Assembly (NCBI GenBank): GCA_050122535.1
Contig: JASFIT010000007.1
Location: forward strand, 1-28,477
Reading direction: 5' to 3'
Length of the DNA: 28,477 nucleotides
Origin: JASFEQ01 sp050122535
GTDB taxonomy: Bacteria; Desulfobacterota; DSM-4660; Desulfatiglandales; HGW-15
Shown: positions 1-7,523 of the stretch, piece by piece
Position numbering within the stretch: the stretch's first letter is position 1
Layout of the letters: the number at the start of each line of letters is the position of its first letter
Notes under the pieces: model-generated
The model's database searches: none
What the model was told of the DNA's origin: nothing
Seen by the model: only the letters and a program-made list of their open reading frames with translations
Made by a program: the position numbers and the translations under genes

Positions 1-69
1 GTTTGTAAAAGGTATCCTGAATCCGCTGAGTCCAAAATCGCGCGACAGTTGCTGACGAGCGCCAGCTAA
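1..69 (+). CDS. C-terminal tail of a probable TPR protein (partial, cut by window start)
   Basis: Reading from base 1 in frame 1 gives 22 residues (KRYPESAESKIARQLL in the middle) ending at TAA, 67-69. The pattern, a Tyr-Pro-x-Ser-x-Glu stretch followed by an amphipathic Ala/Leu helix, is what the last helix pair of tetratricopeptide-repeat proteins usually looks like. The gene would lie mostly left of the window and converge on the next gene, which also ends in TPR-like helices. Only the tail is visible, so the family call is tentative and no function can be given. Confidence 0.45.
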   Translation, partial: VCKRYPESAESKIARQLLTSAS

Positions 70-71
70 GG

Positions 72-124
72 AGACTGCCGAAAAACCGGCTTCTGAGAGG
101 CTGAAGGGCTTTTTCCGACAGCCT
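72..124. terminator. Inverted repeat between convergent genes, probable bidirectional terminator
   Basis: Imperfect arms of about 21 bases (72-92 and 104-124) pair around an 11-base loop. A-rich and T-rich stretches lie inside the arms, not after them. It sits exactly between the stop of the plus-strand TPR tail (69) and the stop of the minus-strand gene (124), the expected place for a shared terminator. There is no clean T run after the stem on either strand. Confidence 0.45.
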
Positions 125-1560
125 CAAGAGGCGACTTTTATTTCACTCAGATATCTTTGAACATGGGGGATAATGTCGTGGTTGGGATACTTTTTGATCA
201 GATTTTTGAGGATCTTTGTCGCCTTGCCCGGATTTTTCAGCTTTTCATTGAAGATGTTCGAGGCCAGAAAATAGGCCTTCGGAACCAGAGGATTTTCAGG
301 GTCCCCTTTTATGAATCGGCTGTACGCCTCGAGAGATTCCTCGTGTTTTCCCGCCTCGTTCAGATAACTGGCCGCTTTCAATAACGTTGTGGTCTTTGCG
401 GTGAAGTTTGGGTCTTTGGATATACACTCCAAATAGACTTCAACAAGCTTCGCCTTCTGATTTGCCTTCGCCAACAGATCCAGATACTCCTTTCCATGTT
501 TAAGCATATCTGGCGTCTGTTCTTTGAGTCTAAGCAGATTGTAATATCGTTCAGCCAAACCCAGAGCCGTGATGGCCCCAAGTGTCTCGCTCTTTATAAG
601 AGAAATGGCATCATCCAGTTTCCCTTCTTTAATGAGCATATCCACCCGATTGAGGAGCTGACCCGACTCACCCTCCTCCGATGGGATCTCTTCCGGAAGT
701 GGTTCTTCTTCCTCAAACTCAACGTCGTACCCTATCTCTTCATGGTACTGGAAAATGACATAGCCCATCAAATGGTAGGAGATAAGTGTATAGTAGTTTT
801 GGGCCAGTTTAAGTAAGAAGAGGTGTAACTTAACAGGGAGGTAACCGACTATATACTGGTTAAGGTAAGCCGGTGCAAAGAGCAAGAGCATGAGAAAGAA
901 GCACATCAACAAATAGCTCCATCCGATTCTCCACGCCATCACCACGAACATGGCTGGATTAATGGCCTGTAAAAGGCTGTTGGAACCCACCAGAACGATA
1001 ATCATTGCAGGAATAGAGAGGAGCGCGAAACCCAGGAACGAAAGCCCGATAATGACACCGGTCATTTGGGCTACCTTGTAAAAGGCGTACCCTATGATGA
1101 TAAACATCAAGATCTGTTTGAAAACAATTAAAAAATCTTCAAGCAATGTCTTTGAATCTATTTTGGGCGGTCGAAGATTCCCATTGGCCGTATTCTTAAG
1201 GGCGGAGAACGCGTATTTCAAAAAGAGGCCTGCTATAAATATCTGTATAAGTACGCTCAGGAGGGAAGGAAAAATCAACAGGACGGAAAGAAAGCTCAGG
1301 ACAATCATTAATATGAGAGATCTAGGATTAAAGGGATAGATGAAAAACTTGGGGATTCTGAACCAGAATGGCTCCACAATATCTTCGAATGCGGCTCTCT
1401 CCGCCTCCACATTGCATTCGGGGCAAAAATGATAGACTTTCTTTATTCCATGTTGATCGACGACGCGGTTGTCCACACATTCCTGACAGTAATTTACTTC
1501 GCAACTGGGGCAAACCCAGTGTGCCTTTTTGGTTGGATGATAGTTACAAGAAGTGGCCAT
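124..1560 (-). CDS. B-box-type zinc-binding, multi-pass membrane, TPR-like protein
   Basis: A 478-residue protein with three parts. Residues 5-49 hold a zinc-binding head (Cys5, His8, Cys17, Cys20, Cys25, Cys28, Cys46, Cys49), the B-box-like CxxHP...CxxC arrangement common in bacterial membrane proteins. Residues about 75-280 contain several hydrophobic segments of a DUF4013-like type. After an acidic linker (EFEEEEPLPEE), residues about 305-478 form helical TPR-like repeats that are probably cytoplasmic. The ATG at 1560 is chosen over an upstream GTG at 1581 because GAGAGGGAAGAG lies just before it. Function is unknown; a zinc head plus TPR tail suggests a membrane-bound protein-interaction role, but that is inference. 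The gene is divergent from the caspase-like gene. Confidence 0.8.
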   Translation of the reverse strand: MATSCNYHPTKKAHWVCPSCEVNYCQECVDNRVVDQHGIKKVYHFCPECNVEAERAAFEDIVEPFWFRIPKFFIYPFNPRSLILMIVLSFLSVLLIFPSLLSVLIQIFIAGLFLKYAFSALKNTANGNLRPPKIDSKTLLEDFLIVFKQILMFIIIGYAFYKVAQMTGVIIGLSFLGFALLSIPAMIIVLVGSNSLLQAINPAMFVVMAWRIGWSYLLMCFFLMLLLFAPAYLNQYIVGYLPVKLHLFLLKLAQNYYTLISYHLMGYVIFQYHEEIGYDVEFEEEEPLPEEIPSEEGESGQLLNRVDMLIKEGKLDDAISLIKSETLGAITALGLAERYYNLLRLKEQTPDMLKHGKEYLDLLAKANQKAKLVEVYLECISKDPNFTAKTTTLLKAASYLNEAGKHEESLEAYSRFIKGDPENPLVPKAYFLASNIFNEKLKNPGKATKILKNLIKKYPNHDIIPHVQRYLSEIKVAS

Positions 1561-1600
1561 GTTTTCTCTTCCCTCTCTCACACTTAAATTGAACCTGGAT

Positions 1601-1630
1601 AGTTTACCATGATCCTGTTGACGAGGTCAA
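1601..1630 (-). promoter_or_regulatory. Candidate sigma70 promoter for the B-box/TPR gene
   Basis: On the minus strand TTGACC (1625-1630) and TAAACT (1601-1606) are separated by 18 bases, about 40 bases upstream of the ATG at 1560. Five of six bases match at -35, and the -10 is weaker. Found by eye only. Confidence 0.4.
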
Positions 1631-1859
1631 ACCTAAATTACTGATTATATTGATGATAAATTTGCTCTGCGTCGATTACAGGCCCCATGTGAATCAGAAT
1701 CTGACAGGATACGCTGATTGAATCTCTTCCCACTGTCCGTTACGGGTCAGCGTTGACATGACCTCCAAGTCACCTTTTTCCAAACGAAAATTAACAATAT
1801 TCTCATAAATTCCTGAAAACCTCCCAAAAGGCGACATGTATGTAACCTTACACCCCTTC

Positions 1860-1888
1860 TTGACACCCTTCCCTCTTTCTTTTAGACT
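1860..1888 (+). promoter_or_regulatory. Candidate sigma70 promoter for the caspase-like gene
   Basis: A perfect TTGACA (1860-1865) is followed after 17 bases by TAGACT (1883-1888), a four-of-six match to the -10 box. The 5' leader would be about 75 bases before the ATG at 1969. Confidence 0.5.
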
Positions 1889-1968
1889 CTATTCATTTCA
1901 TTTAAGAAAAGAGTAGCTTTCGCGTTTTCTGTGCCAACATCAGGGAACACTAATTTTGGGGGTTTCCC

Positions 1969-3657
1969 ATGAAAAAACGCTTCTGTTTCCTGGCACTTTC
2001 CTTCCTTATTTTGCTCACAATATTCCCCACCCCTGGGCTCACTACGACTCGGGGCATCAACATAACCTCTAGACAAGGGCAGAGCCTGTACCTCTACAAG
2101 GATTACCACGCCTTGGTTGTTGGTATCAGCAATTACGAGAAGTGGCCTGACTTGCCCAATGCCGTTAAGGACGCCAGAGAGGTGGCGACCAACCTTGAGC
2201 AGCTCGGTTTTGAGGTGAAACTGGTGCTGAATCCCTCCTCCAGGGAAATGAAAAGCGCCTTGACCGAGGTGGTGTACGGGATTGGCAATCAGAAGAACCG
2301 AGCCCTTCTAATCTATTTTGCCGGTCATGGGGAGACCCTCGAACTGGCAGACGGAACAGAGCTTGGCTACATCATACCGAGCGATTGCCCTCTGAAAATG
2401 AAAGATCCCATGGGCTTTGACGACAAAGCTATTTCCATGAAGGAGATGGAAATCCTTGCCCTAAAGGTCAAGTCCAAGCACCTGCTCATGGTATTCGACT
2501 CCTGCTTTTCAGGTTCCATATTCAACTTGGTGCGGGCTGCTCCCGTAGACATTTCTGAGAAATCAGCCATGCCCGTAAGGCAATTTATTACCGCAGGCGG
2601 AGCTGGGGAGCAGGTGCCAGATCAGTCCGTATTCAAGGTGGTTTTCTTGAACGGTATTGCTGGGGACGCAGACCTTAATGGTGACGCCTACGTCACTGGC
2701 TCTGAGCTGGGAATGCACCTTCAGGAGAAGGTGGTGAACTATTCACGAGGCGGGCAGCATCCACAGTACGGCAAGATCAATAATCCGAAACTCGACAGAG
2801 GTGATTTTATATTCGTGCCTCTACCAACACGCGGGAAAGAAGTGACAGAAGAGACGGACAGCAAAGAAGCCGCCGAAAGGATGGCACTGGAGGAAGAACT
2901 GAACCGGCTCAGGGCCGAAATGGAGAAGACATCCCGAACTGTCAGGGAACTGCAGGCCAGGGAGGCTGAGGAAAAGCGGCTGGCTTACGCCCCCAAAACC
3001 ACGAAGAGTGTTTATGAAGAATTAAGAAATGGTCGAGGTCCTCTTGTCATCGATGATTTTGAGGACAAGGACCTATGGTCAAAGAGTTTTAATGATAAGT
3101 GGAGATACAGCAAAAAGGGCCGTGCCAGCTTGACCCTATCTGTTGATACAACTCAGGGAGCTAATGGGACGAACTCCTCGATGAAAATAGAGTACAAGCT
3201 CAATGAACGATCGGCGACGGCCACTGCGATAGGTGGTAAAAAGGCTAGACGCATAAAACAAGTTGAGAATGATAGGTCATGGGCTTATGATCTATCAAGA
3301 TTCGATAAAATAACCTTCTACCTAAAGGGTGAAAAAAGCAAATCATTCTTTTCAAGACCGAACAAGCTTTTCGTGAATATTGGCTGCTATGGTGCTCGCA
3401 TAAAGGCGAGCTATGGTAAATTTGCCGAGTATCATAACCGCACTGAGGTTATACCAGATACGGCGTGGAAAAAGGTAGAAATCCCATTCGATGATCTTGT
3501 CGTTTCCACCAGAACAAGACTCCGTGCCACAAACTATCCTGACAATCCCAATCTTCACAATGTTCTGTTCATCTATTTCGTGTTTTCAAGCTTTCCAAGC
3601 CACGATGGTTACCCGGGCTCCAATACCGTCTGGATCGATGAAATCACATTGGAATAG
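1969..3657 (+). CDS. Exported caspase-like (peptidase C14) protein with C-terminal beta-sandwich-like domain
   Basis: A 562-residue protein. A basic start and hydrophobic stretch (residues 3-25) look like a signal peptide. Residues about 45-280 are a caspase p20-like domain: the catalytic pair is His120 in FAGHGE and Cys179 in DSCFSG, with the DARE motif near 68. A Ca-binding-like DxDxNGDxxVTxxE stretch follows near 235-250, as in many bacterial C14 proteins. Residues about 285-345 are a charged coiled coil. Residues about 358-562 begin with VIDDFED and end with VWIDEITLE, a frame typical of CIA30/galactose-binding-like beta-sandwich domains. Caspase homologues usually cleave after Arg, Lys or Asp; the substrate here is unknown. 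The layout suggests a periplasmic or surface protease that may bind carbohydrate (inference). Monocistronic in appearance. Confidence 0.85.
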   Translation: MKKRFCFLALSFLILLTIFPTPGLTTTRGINITSRQGQSLYLYKDYHALVVGISNYEKWPDLPNAVKDAREVATNLEQLGFEVKLVLNPSSREMKSALTEVVYGIGNQKNRALLIYFAGHGETLELADGTELGYIIPSDCPLKMKDPMGFDDKAISMKEMEILALKVKSKHLLMVFDSCFSGSIFNLVRAAPVDISEKSAMPVRQFITAGGAGEQVPDQSVFKVVFLNGIAGDADLNGDAYVTGSELGMHLQEKVVNYSRGGQHPQYGKINNPKLDRGDFIFVPLPTRGKEVTEETDSKEAAERMALEEELNRLRAEMEKTSRTVRELQAREAEEKRLAYAPKTTKSVYEELRNGRGPLVIDDFEDKDLWSKSFNDKWRYSKKGRASLTLSVDTTQGANGTNSSMKIEYKLNERSATATAIGGKKARRIKQVENDRSWAYDLSRFDKITFYLKGEKSKSFFSRPNKLFVNIGCYGARIKASYGKFAEYHNRTEVIPDTAWKKVEIPFDDLVVSTRTRLRATNYPDNPNLHNVLFIYFVFSSFPSHDGYPGSNTVWIDEITLE

Positions 3658-3746
3658 CCTGCAATCTCTACAGTCTGAATCTGGGCCGTTGTCGGCCAGT
3701 CCCTTACAAGGCCTCTCACGCATTCCCCCTGCCCCAGGCGAGTAGA

Positions 3747-3959
3747 TTGGCGCCTGTACCTTTACCCGAAGAGGAAGAAAGGCTTAAGGTTGACAGGGCT
3801 TTTCAGATCTTATATAGGATTGTGCTAGCCTGGATGGAGCGTGATCCCGCTTTTTGGACACGAATCCCGGAGGCCTTTTTTGAACAAGGGCTCATCGCAA
3901 CCTTTCATGTGGTGCCGCCTGGATCTCCAATCGCGGGTGACCGGGACGGGAAAAGATAG
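3747..3959 (+). CDS. Small ORF of uncertain reality upstream of panB
   Basis: A 70-residue frame starting at TTG 3747 and ending TAG 3957-3959. The frame stays open back to 3642, with no ATG or GTG start. The peptide (RAFQILYRIVLAWMERDPAF in the first half) has fairly protein-like composition, with an aromatic-rich helix, so it may be a real small gene, a decayed gene fragment or chance. A candidate promoter lies inside it, which argues that the region may instead be the panB leader. No family is recognised. Confidence 0.25.
   Translation: MAPVPLPEEEERLKVDRAFQILYRIVLAWMERDPAFWTRIPEAFFEQGLIATFHVVPPGSPIAGDRDGKR
3790..3818 (+). promoter_or_regulatory. Candidate promoter giving a long panB leader
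   Basis: Perfect TTGACA (3790-3795), a 17-base spacer and TATAGG (3813-3818, four of six). Transcription would begin near 3825 and give a leader of about 220 bases before panB that ends in an intrinsic terminator. Confidence 0.4.
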
Positions 3960-3998
3960 GACGTAGATCTCACACCGGAGTACTTACTTAGATTGAAG

Positions 3999-4033
3999 AA
4001 AGATCCTTTGGTCCCACTGAAGGATCTTTTTTT
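3999..4033 (+). terminator. Intrinsic terminator abutting the panB ribosome binding site (probable attenuator)
   Basis: Perfect 10-base arms (AAAGATCCTT at 3999-4008 and AAGGATCTTT at 4020-4029), an 11-base loop and T at 4027-4033, seven in a row. The panB Shine-Dalgarno GGAGG begins only three bases later (4036). No promoter fits between stem and start codon, so panB messages must read through this stem. That suggests regulated attenuation in addition to ending upstream transcripts. Confidence 0.8.
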
Positions 4034-4045
4034 GTGGAGGTAAAA

Positions 4046-4879
4046 ATGGAAAGAAAAAAAGTGACTATCGGTGAACTGCAGCAAAAGAAAGAGGCGGGAC
4101 AGAAGATCACTATGATGACGGCCTATGATTATCCCACGGCCAATCTGGTGGATCAGGCGGGAATTGACACCATCCTTGTGGGAGATTCCTTGGGCATGGT
4201 CATGCTAGGCTATGATTCTACTGTGCCAGTGACTATGGATGAGATGATTCACCACTGCAAGGCAGTCAGCAGGGGGGTGAAAAGCAGCTTCACTCTTGGT
4301 GACATGCCTTTTATGTCATACCAGATAAACCTGGAACAGGCGGTGGAAAACGCCGGTCGATTTATGAAAGAGGCGGGGTGCGACAGCGTAAAGCTGGAAG
4401 GGGGAAGCGAAATGGCCCCTGTGGTCAAGGCCATTGTAACGGCAGGTGTGCCCGTTTGTGGCCACATAGGGCTCACGCCACAGACTGCCACCATGCTAAG
4501 CGGCTTCAAAGTGCAGGCCAAAGACGCGGAAAGCGCTCGCCAACTCTTGAAATCGGCCCAGGATCTCCAGGAGGCGGGAGCCTTCATGATCGTCATGGAA
4601 TGCATTCCAGATCTTGTGGCTGAAAAAATTACCCGTGAATTGATGATCCCCACTATCGGCATAGGTGCAGGGAAAAACTGTGATGGTCAGGTCCTGGTTT
4701 ACCATGATCTGGTCGGCCTTTTCGAAAGATTCACGCCAAAATTTGTAAAACAATACGTTGATCTGGCGCCTATGGTCAAAGAAGCCCTTGTTCAATATAA
4801 GCGCGAAGTGGAAGAGGGGACCTTCCCAGGCCCGGAGCACACTTTCGCCATGAAAGATGAGGAAGCAGAAAAAATTTAG
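4046..4879 (+). CDS. panB: 3-methyl-2-oxobutanoate hydroxymethyltransferase (ketopantoate hydroxymethyltransferase)
   Basis: First committed step of pantothenate and coenzyme A synthesis: transfers a one-carbon unit from 5,10-methylene-tetrahydrofolate to 2-oxoisovalerate, making ketopantoate, in the cytosol. The 277-residue length is normal for the family. Family residues are present: Asp47 in VGDSLGMV and Asp86 in GDMPF (metal and substrate binding), Lys116 and Glu118 in VKLEGG, Glu185 in VMECIP, plus GHIGLTPQ and GIGAGKNCDGQ. The ATG at 4046 is preferred over a GTG at 4034 because GGAGG (4036-4040) lies five bases before it. panE lies downstream after a 295-base hairpin cluster; panC is not in the window. 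Expression may depend on readthrough of the terminator just upstream. Confidence 0.97.
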   Translation: MERKKVTIGELQQKKEAGQKITMMTAYDYPTANLVDQAGIDTILVGDSLGMVMLGYDSTVPVTMDEMIHHCKAVSRGVKSSFTLGDMPFMSYQINLEQAVENAGRFMKEAGCDSVKLEGGSEMAPVVKAIVTAGVPVCGHIGLTPQTATMLSGFKVQAKDAESARQLLKSAQDLQEAGAFMIVMECIPDLVAEKITRELMIPTIGIGAGKNCDGQVLVYHDLVGLFERFTPKFVKQYVDLAPMVKEALVQYKREVEEGTFPGPEHTFAMKDEEAEKI

Positions 4880-4929
4880 AATTGAGGAAGCGGGAATCAT
4901 CGCAATGACTGCTTTTTTTGTCATTCACT

Positions 4930-5150
4930 CGCCTTTCCATCCTCCGTAGCAGGCTACTGCGGAGGACGGGCGCGCGGATGCCCCGTGGCTTGCCGCGGGG
5001 AGGAAGCGAAAGGCGACCGCGCCGAAGCCTTGGCGAAGGCGGGTGTTACGCTACGGCGCAGCTTGGCGCGCCATAGCTCGCAAGAGCGACGGCGGGTTCC
5101 GCTTGGCTTCGCCAAAGATGCCCCGCGCCTTGGCGCAGGGTGCTTCACTA
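4930..5150. repeat. GC-rich cluster of short hairpins between panB and panE
   Basis: At least six short palindromes follow each other: around 4941-4966 (CCTCC...GGAGG with an inner GTAG/CTAC), 4981-5000 (CCCCG...CGGGG), 5027-5040 (GCCTT/AAGGC), 5076-5087 (GCTC gcaa GAGC), 5103-5115 (TTGGC/GCCAA) and 5121-5140 (GCGCC/GGCGC). The block is much richer in G and C than the genes beside it and has no convincing ORF: the open frames on both strands are Arg/Ala-rich, as expected from GC-rich repeats. It is probably a mosaic of REP-like palindromes. Confidence 0.65.
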
Positions 5151-5174
5151 TTGTTATGAAATGGGAGGAATACC

Positions 5175-6095
5175 GTGAAAATCTTGGTTGTAGGGCCAGG
5201 GGCGATGGGCTGCCTTTTCGCCGCGCGATTAACTAAAGCGGGATTTGATGTCACCCTCCTTGACTATATTTTAGAAAGGGCGGAGAAGATCACCGAGCAG
5301 GGAATCATGGTGCAAGGGGTGACAGGACAATACAGTGTGAAGGTGCCGACTGTCACTGAAGACATTCCCTCGACCCCTGACCTGGTGCTCATATGCGTAA
5401 AGTCATATAAGACGCGGGAGGCTAGCGAGACGATTAAGGCAGGGCTTCCTCCAGGGGCTACGGTTGTGACCCTCCAAAATGGCCTTGGCAATGTGGAGAT
5501 ATTGGAGCAGGTTTTCGGAAAAGACAGGATATTGGGCGGGGTGACATCTGAAGGAGCCACACTCCTTGGACCCGGGAACATTAGGCATGCCGGCCAGGGG
5601 GAAACGATTATTGGCCCAGGCGGTGATCCCGATAGCTCCGCAGAAAAGCTCGTTTCCGCCTTTAACAAAGCCGGTTTCAAGACCAAGTCGGTCGATAGTG
5701 TTAAGGATCTCATCTGGGGCAAACTGATCATTAACGTGGGTATCAATGCGCTGACCGCCATCACGAGATTGAAGAACGGTCGTCTTCCTGAAACGCGAGG
5801 GACGCGACTTATTATGGAGGAGGCCGTCAAAGAGGCAGTGGCTGTCGCTGAGGCCAAGAATATACAGCTTCCCTATCCGGATCCTATGAGACGTGTCATG
5901 GAGGTATGCGAGGCCACCGCCGCGAATATCGCTTCCATGCTCCAGGATGTGCTCAAAGAAAGAGAGACCGAGGTGGACGCCATAAATGGTGCTATCGTTC
6001 AAGAAGGAGAAGCCCTAGGTATTCCCGCACCGGTGAACCGCACTCTCACCTCCCTGGTGCACGCCATCCAGGAGACCTACCATGAGAGAATTTAA
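5175..6095 (+). CDS. panE: 2-dehydropantoate 2-reductase (ketopantoate reductase)
   Basis: Reduces ketopantoate, the PanB product, to pantoate with NADPH. The 306-residue protein starts with the Rossmann motif GPGAMG (7-12) and keeps the family pattern: CVKSYKT (75-80), LQNG with Asn102, catalytic Lys183 in WGKLIINVGINA, and a C-terminal helical domain with Glu264 and Glu266 in the KERETEVDAINGAI region. The start is GTG at 5175 with GGGAGGA about seven bases upstream. It probably works with panB in pantothenate synthesis, although the GC-rich hairpin cluster lies between them. The ApbA/PanE family also contains reductases for other 2-oxo acids; the panB neighbour favours the pantoate assignment. 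Confidence 0.92.
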   Translation: MKILVVGPGAMGCLFAARLTKAGFDVTLLDYILERAEKITEQGIMVQGVTGQYSVKVPTVTEDIPSTPDLVLICVKSYKTREASETIKAGLPPGATVVTLQNGLGNVEILEQVFGKDRILGGVTSEGATLLGPGNIRHAGQGETIIGPGGDPDSSAEKLVSAFNKAGFKTKSVDSVKDLIWGKLIINVGINALTAITRLKNGRLPETRGTRLIMEEAVKEAVAVAEAKNIQLPYPDPMRRVMEVCEATAANIASMLQDVLKERETEVDAINGAIVQEGEALGIPAPVNRTLTSLVHAIQETYHERI

Positions 6096-6152
6096 GAATC
6101 CAAATTCCGAATGAGCAATACCATGTGGCGCTGATGGCCTGAGGAGATCATA

Positions 6153-7415
6153 TTGGAAAACAAACGAAGTATCCACTGGGCCTGGATTATTCTGGCCACT
6201 TGTTTTGTCAACCTCTTTATCAATTACGCCATACGCCTCGGCTATAATCTAATCTTCCCTGAAATGATCCGGACTCTGGGTTTTAGCCGAACCGCCGGTG
6301 GAACCATATTTAACGCTTACCTCTTCACCTACGTGACGCTCACGCCGCTCGCCGGGTACCTGACCGATCGCGTTGGCGGTCGGCCCGTAATCACTGTCTG
6401 CTGCTTTCTCCTTGGCTTTGGCGTTCTCCTGATGGGGACCACCAATACCCTATCGATGGCCTGCCTTTTCTATGCCATAGCTGGTCTCGGCGCCACGGGC
6501 ATGTGGACGCCGATCATCACCGTGGTTCAGCGCTGGTTCTCACCCCACCGAAGAGGTCTGGCTCTGGGCATACTCTCTACGGGATACGGACTGGGCTTCG
6601 CCACCATGGGGGCTGCCTTCCCTTGGATCGTTGCTCAATATAGCTGGCGATACGCATGGTATTTCTTGGGTACCGGGGCGCTGGTCATGGTTATCTTAAA
6701 TGGCCTTCTCCTTAAGAGTGATCCAGAAGGCTCAGGATACTTACCCTGGGGAGCGAAGCGTGAACCTCCCCCAGGCAATGACATGGGTGTAGAAGTCCAA
6801 AAAACGCATGGGGCCTTTTCCACCGCGTTCAGAGACCTCAGGTTTTGGCTTATAGGGTTCTCTTACTGCTGCATAGCCTACAGTCTCTACGGAATCACCA
6901 CGTTTATGGTGGACTATGCCATATATCAAACAGGACTGCCCCTGGAAAGGGCAAGCCTTCTGGACACAGTCCATGGTCTTGCCCAGATAGTCGGCGTCCT
7001 GACCATCTTACCCCTCTCCGATTACCTGGGTCGAAAAAGGACCATCATCATGTCGAACGCCTTTATCGCGGCCTGTCTGATTGGGATTCTGCTTGGCGGG
7101 AGTTCGTGGCCTCTGCTTTTCGGCCTGGTTGGTGTTTTGGCCTTCTTTTTCGGTGCCATATTTCCCATTTACGGTGCCTGCGCAGGAGATTATTTCCCTC
7201 GAGAAGTGATGGGAACGGTCATAGGCGCCTGGACTCCCTTTTATGGTCTTGGCGCCATCATGGTCCATTGGGTTACCGGTATTTTGCGCGATCAGACAGG
7301 CGTTTATGATCACGCTTTCAGCATCTGTATAGGTACAGCTCTCTTTGCGATCCTCCTCATATCTCCCCTCAAGAAAACCCAAACAGAAACAACTCATGTA
7401 AAATCAGGACATTAA
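6153..7415 (+). CDS. Major facilitator superfamily transporter (monocarboxylate/OFA-like)
   Basis: A 420-residue membrane protein with about twelve hydrophobic segments in two halves, separated by a hydrophilic loop around residues 190-225. The MFS loop 2-3 signature appears as GYLTDRVGGRPV (about 68-79), and its counterpart in the second half is PLSDYLGRKRT (about 283-293). The WFSPHRRGLALGI segment recalls oxalate/formate and monocarboxylate carriers. The start is TTG at 6153, with GAGGAG (6141-6146) six bases upstream; no ATG is better placed. It lies 57 bases after panE and could be cotranscribed, so export or import of a carboxylate such as pantoate or pantothenate is possible, but the substrate cannot be read from sequence. 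Confidence 0.88.
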   Translation: MENKRSIHWAWIILATCFVNLFINYAIRLGYNLIFPEMIRTLGFSRTAGGTIFNAYLFTYVTLTPLAGYLTDRVGGRPVITVCCFLLGFGVLLMGTTNTLSMACLFYAIAGLGATGMWTPIITVVQRWFSPHRRGLALGILSTGYGLGFATMGAAFPWIVAQYSWRYAWYFLGTGALVMVILNGLLLKSDPEGSGYLPWGAKREPPPGNDMGVEVQKTHGAFSTAFRDLRFWLIGFSYCCIAYSLYGITTFMVDYAIYQTGLPLERASLLDTVHGLAQIVGVLTILPLSDYLGRKRTIIMSNAFIAACLIGILLGGSSWPLLFGLVGVLAFFFGAIFPIYGACAGDYFPREVMGTVIGAWTPFYGLGAIMVHWVTGILRDQTGVYDHAFSICIGTALFAILLISPLKKTQTETTHVKSGH

Positions 7416-7460
7416 GGGTGAAAGCCTGCCCCCGGATAATGATTTTGTGAAATTTTTCTT

Positions 7461-7489
7461 TTGACACCGGCCGGCTGCTCTGGTAGCTT
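7461..7489 (+). promoter_or_regulatory. Candidate promoter of nfnAB
   Basis: Perfect TTGACA (7461-7466), 17-base spacer, and TAGCTT (7484-7489), a weak -10. It lies 35 bases before the nfnA start codon, which would give a short leader. Confidence 0.35.
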
Positions 7490-7523
7490 GATTTTTCCAG
7501 AGAACGCATCGCGGAGGTTCACA

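Larger units (their letters stand above)
1561..1968. other. Divergent intergenic region with back-to-back candidate promoters
   Basis: This 408-base gap separates two divergent genes. Apart from the two candidate promoters listed separately, no open frame with coding character, no strong hairpin and no repeat was seen. The middle (about 1640-1850) is unremarkable sequence with one further TTGACA that lacks a convincing -10. Confidence 0.5.

Noticed and set aside
4954..5236. Open frames on both strands in the GC-rich cluster between panB and panE
   Set aside because: Arg/Ala-rich translations from short palindromes, no ribosome sites, and overlap with the panE start. Typical chance frames of GC-rich repeats.
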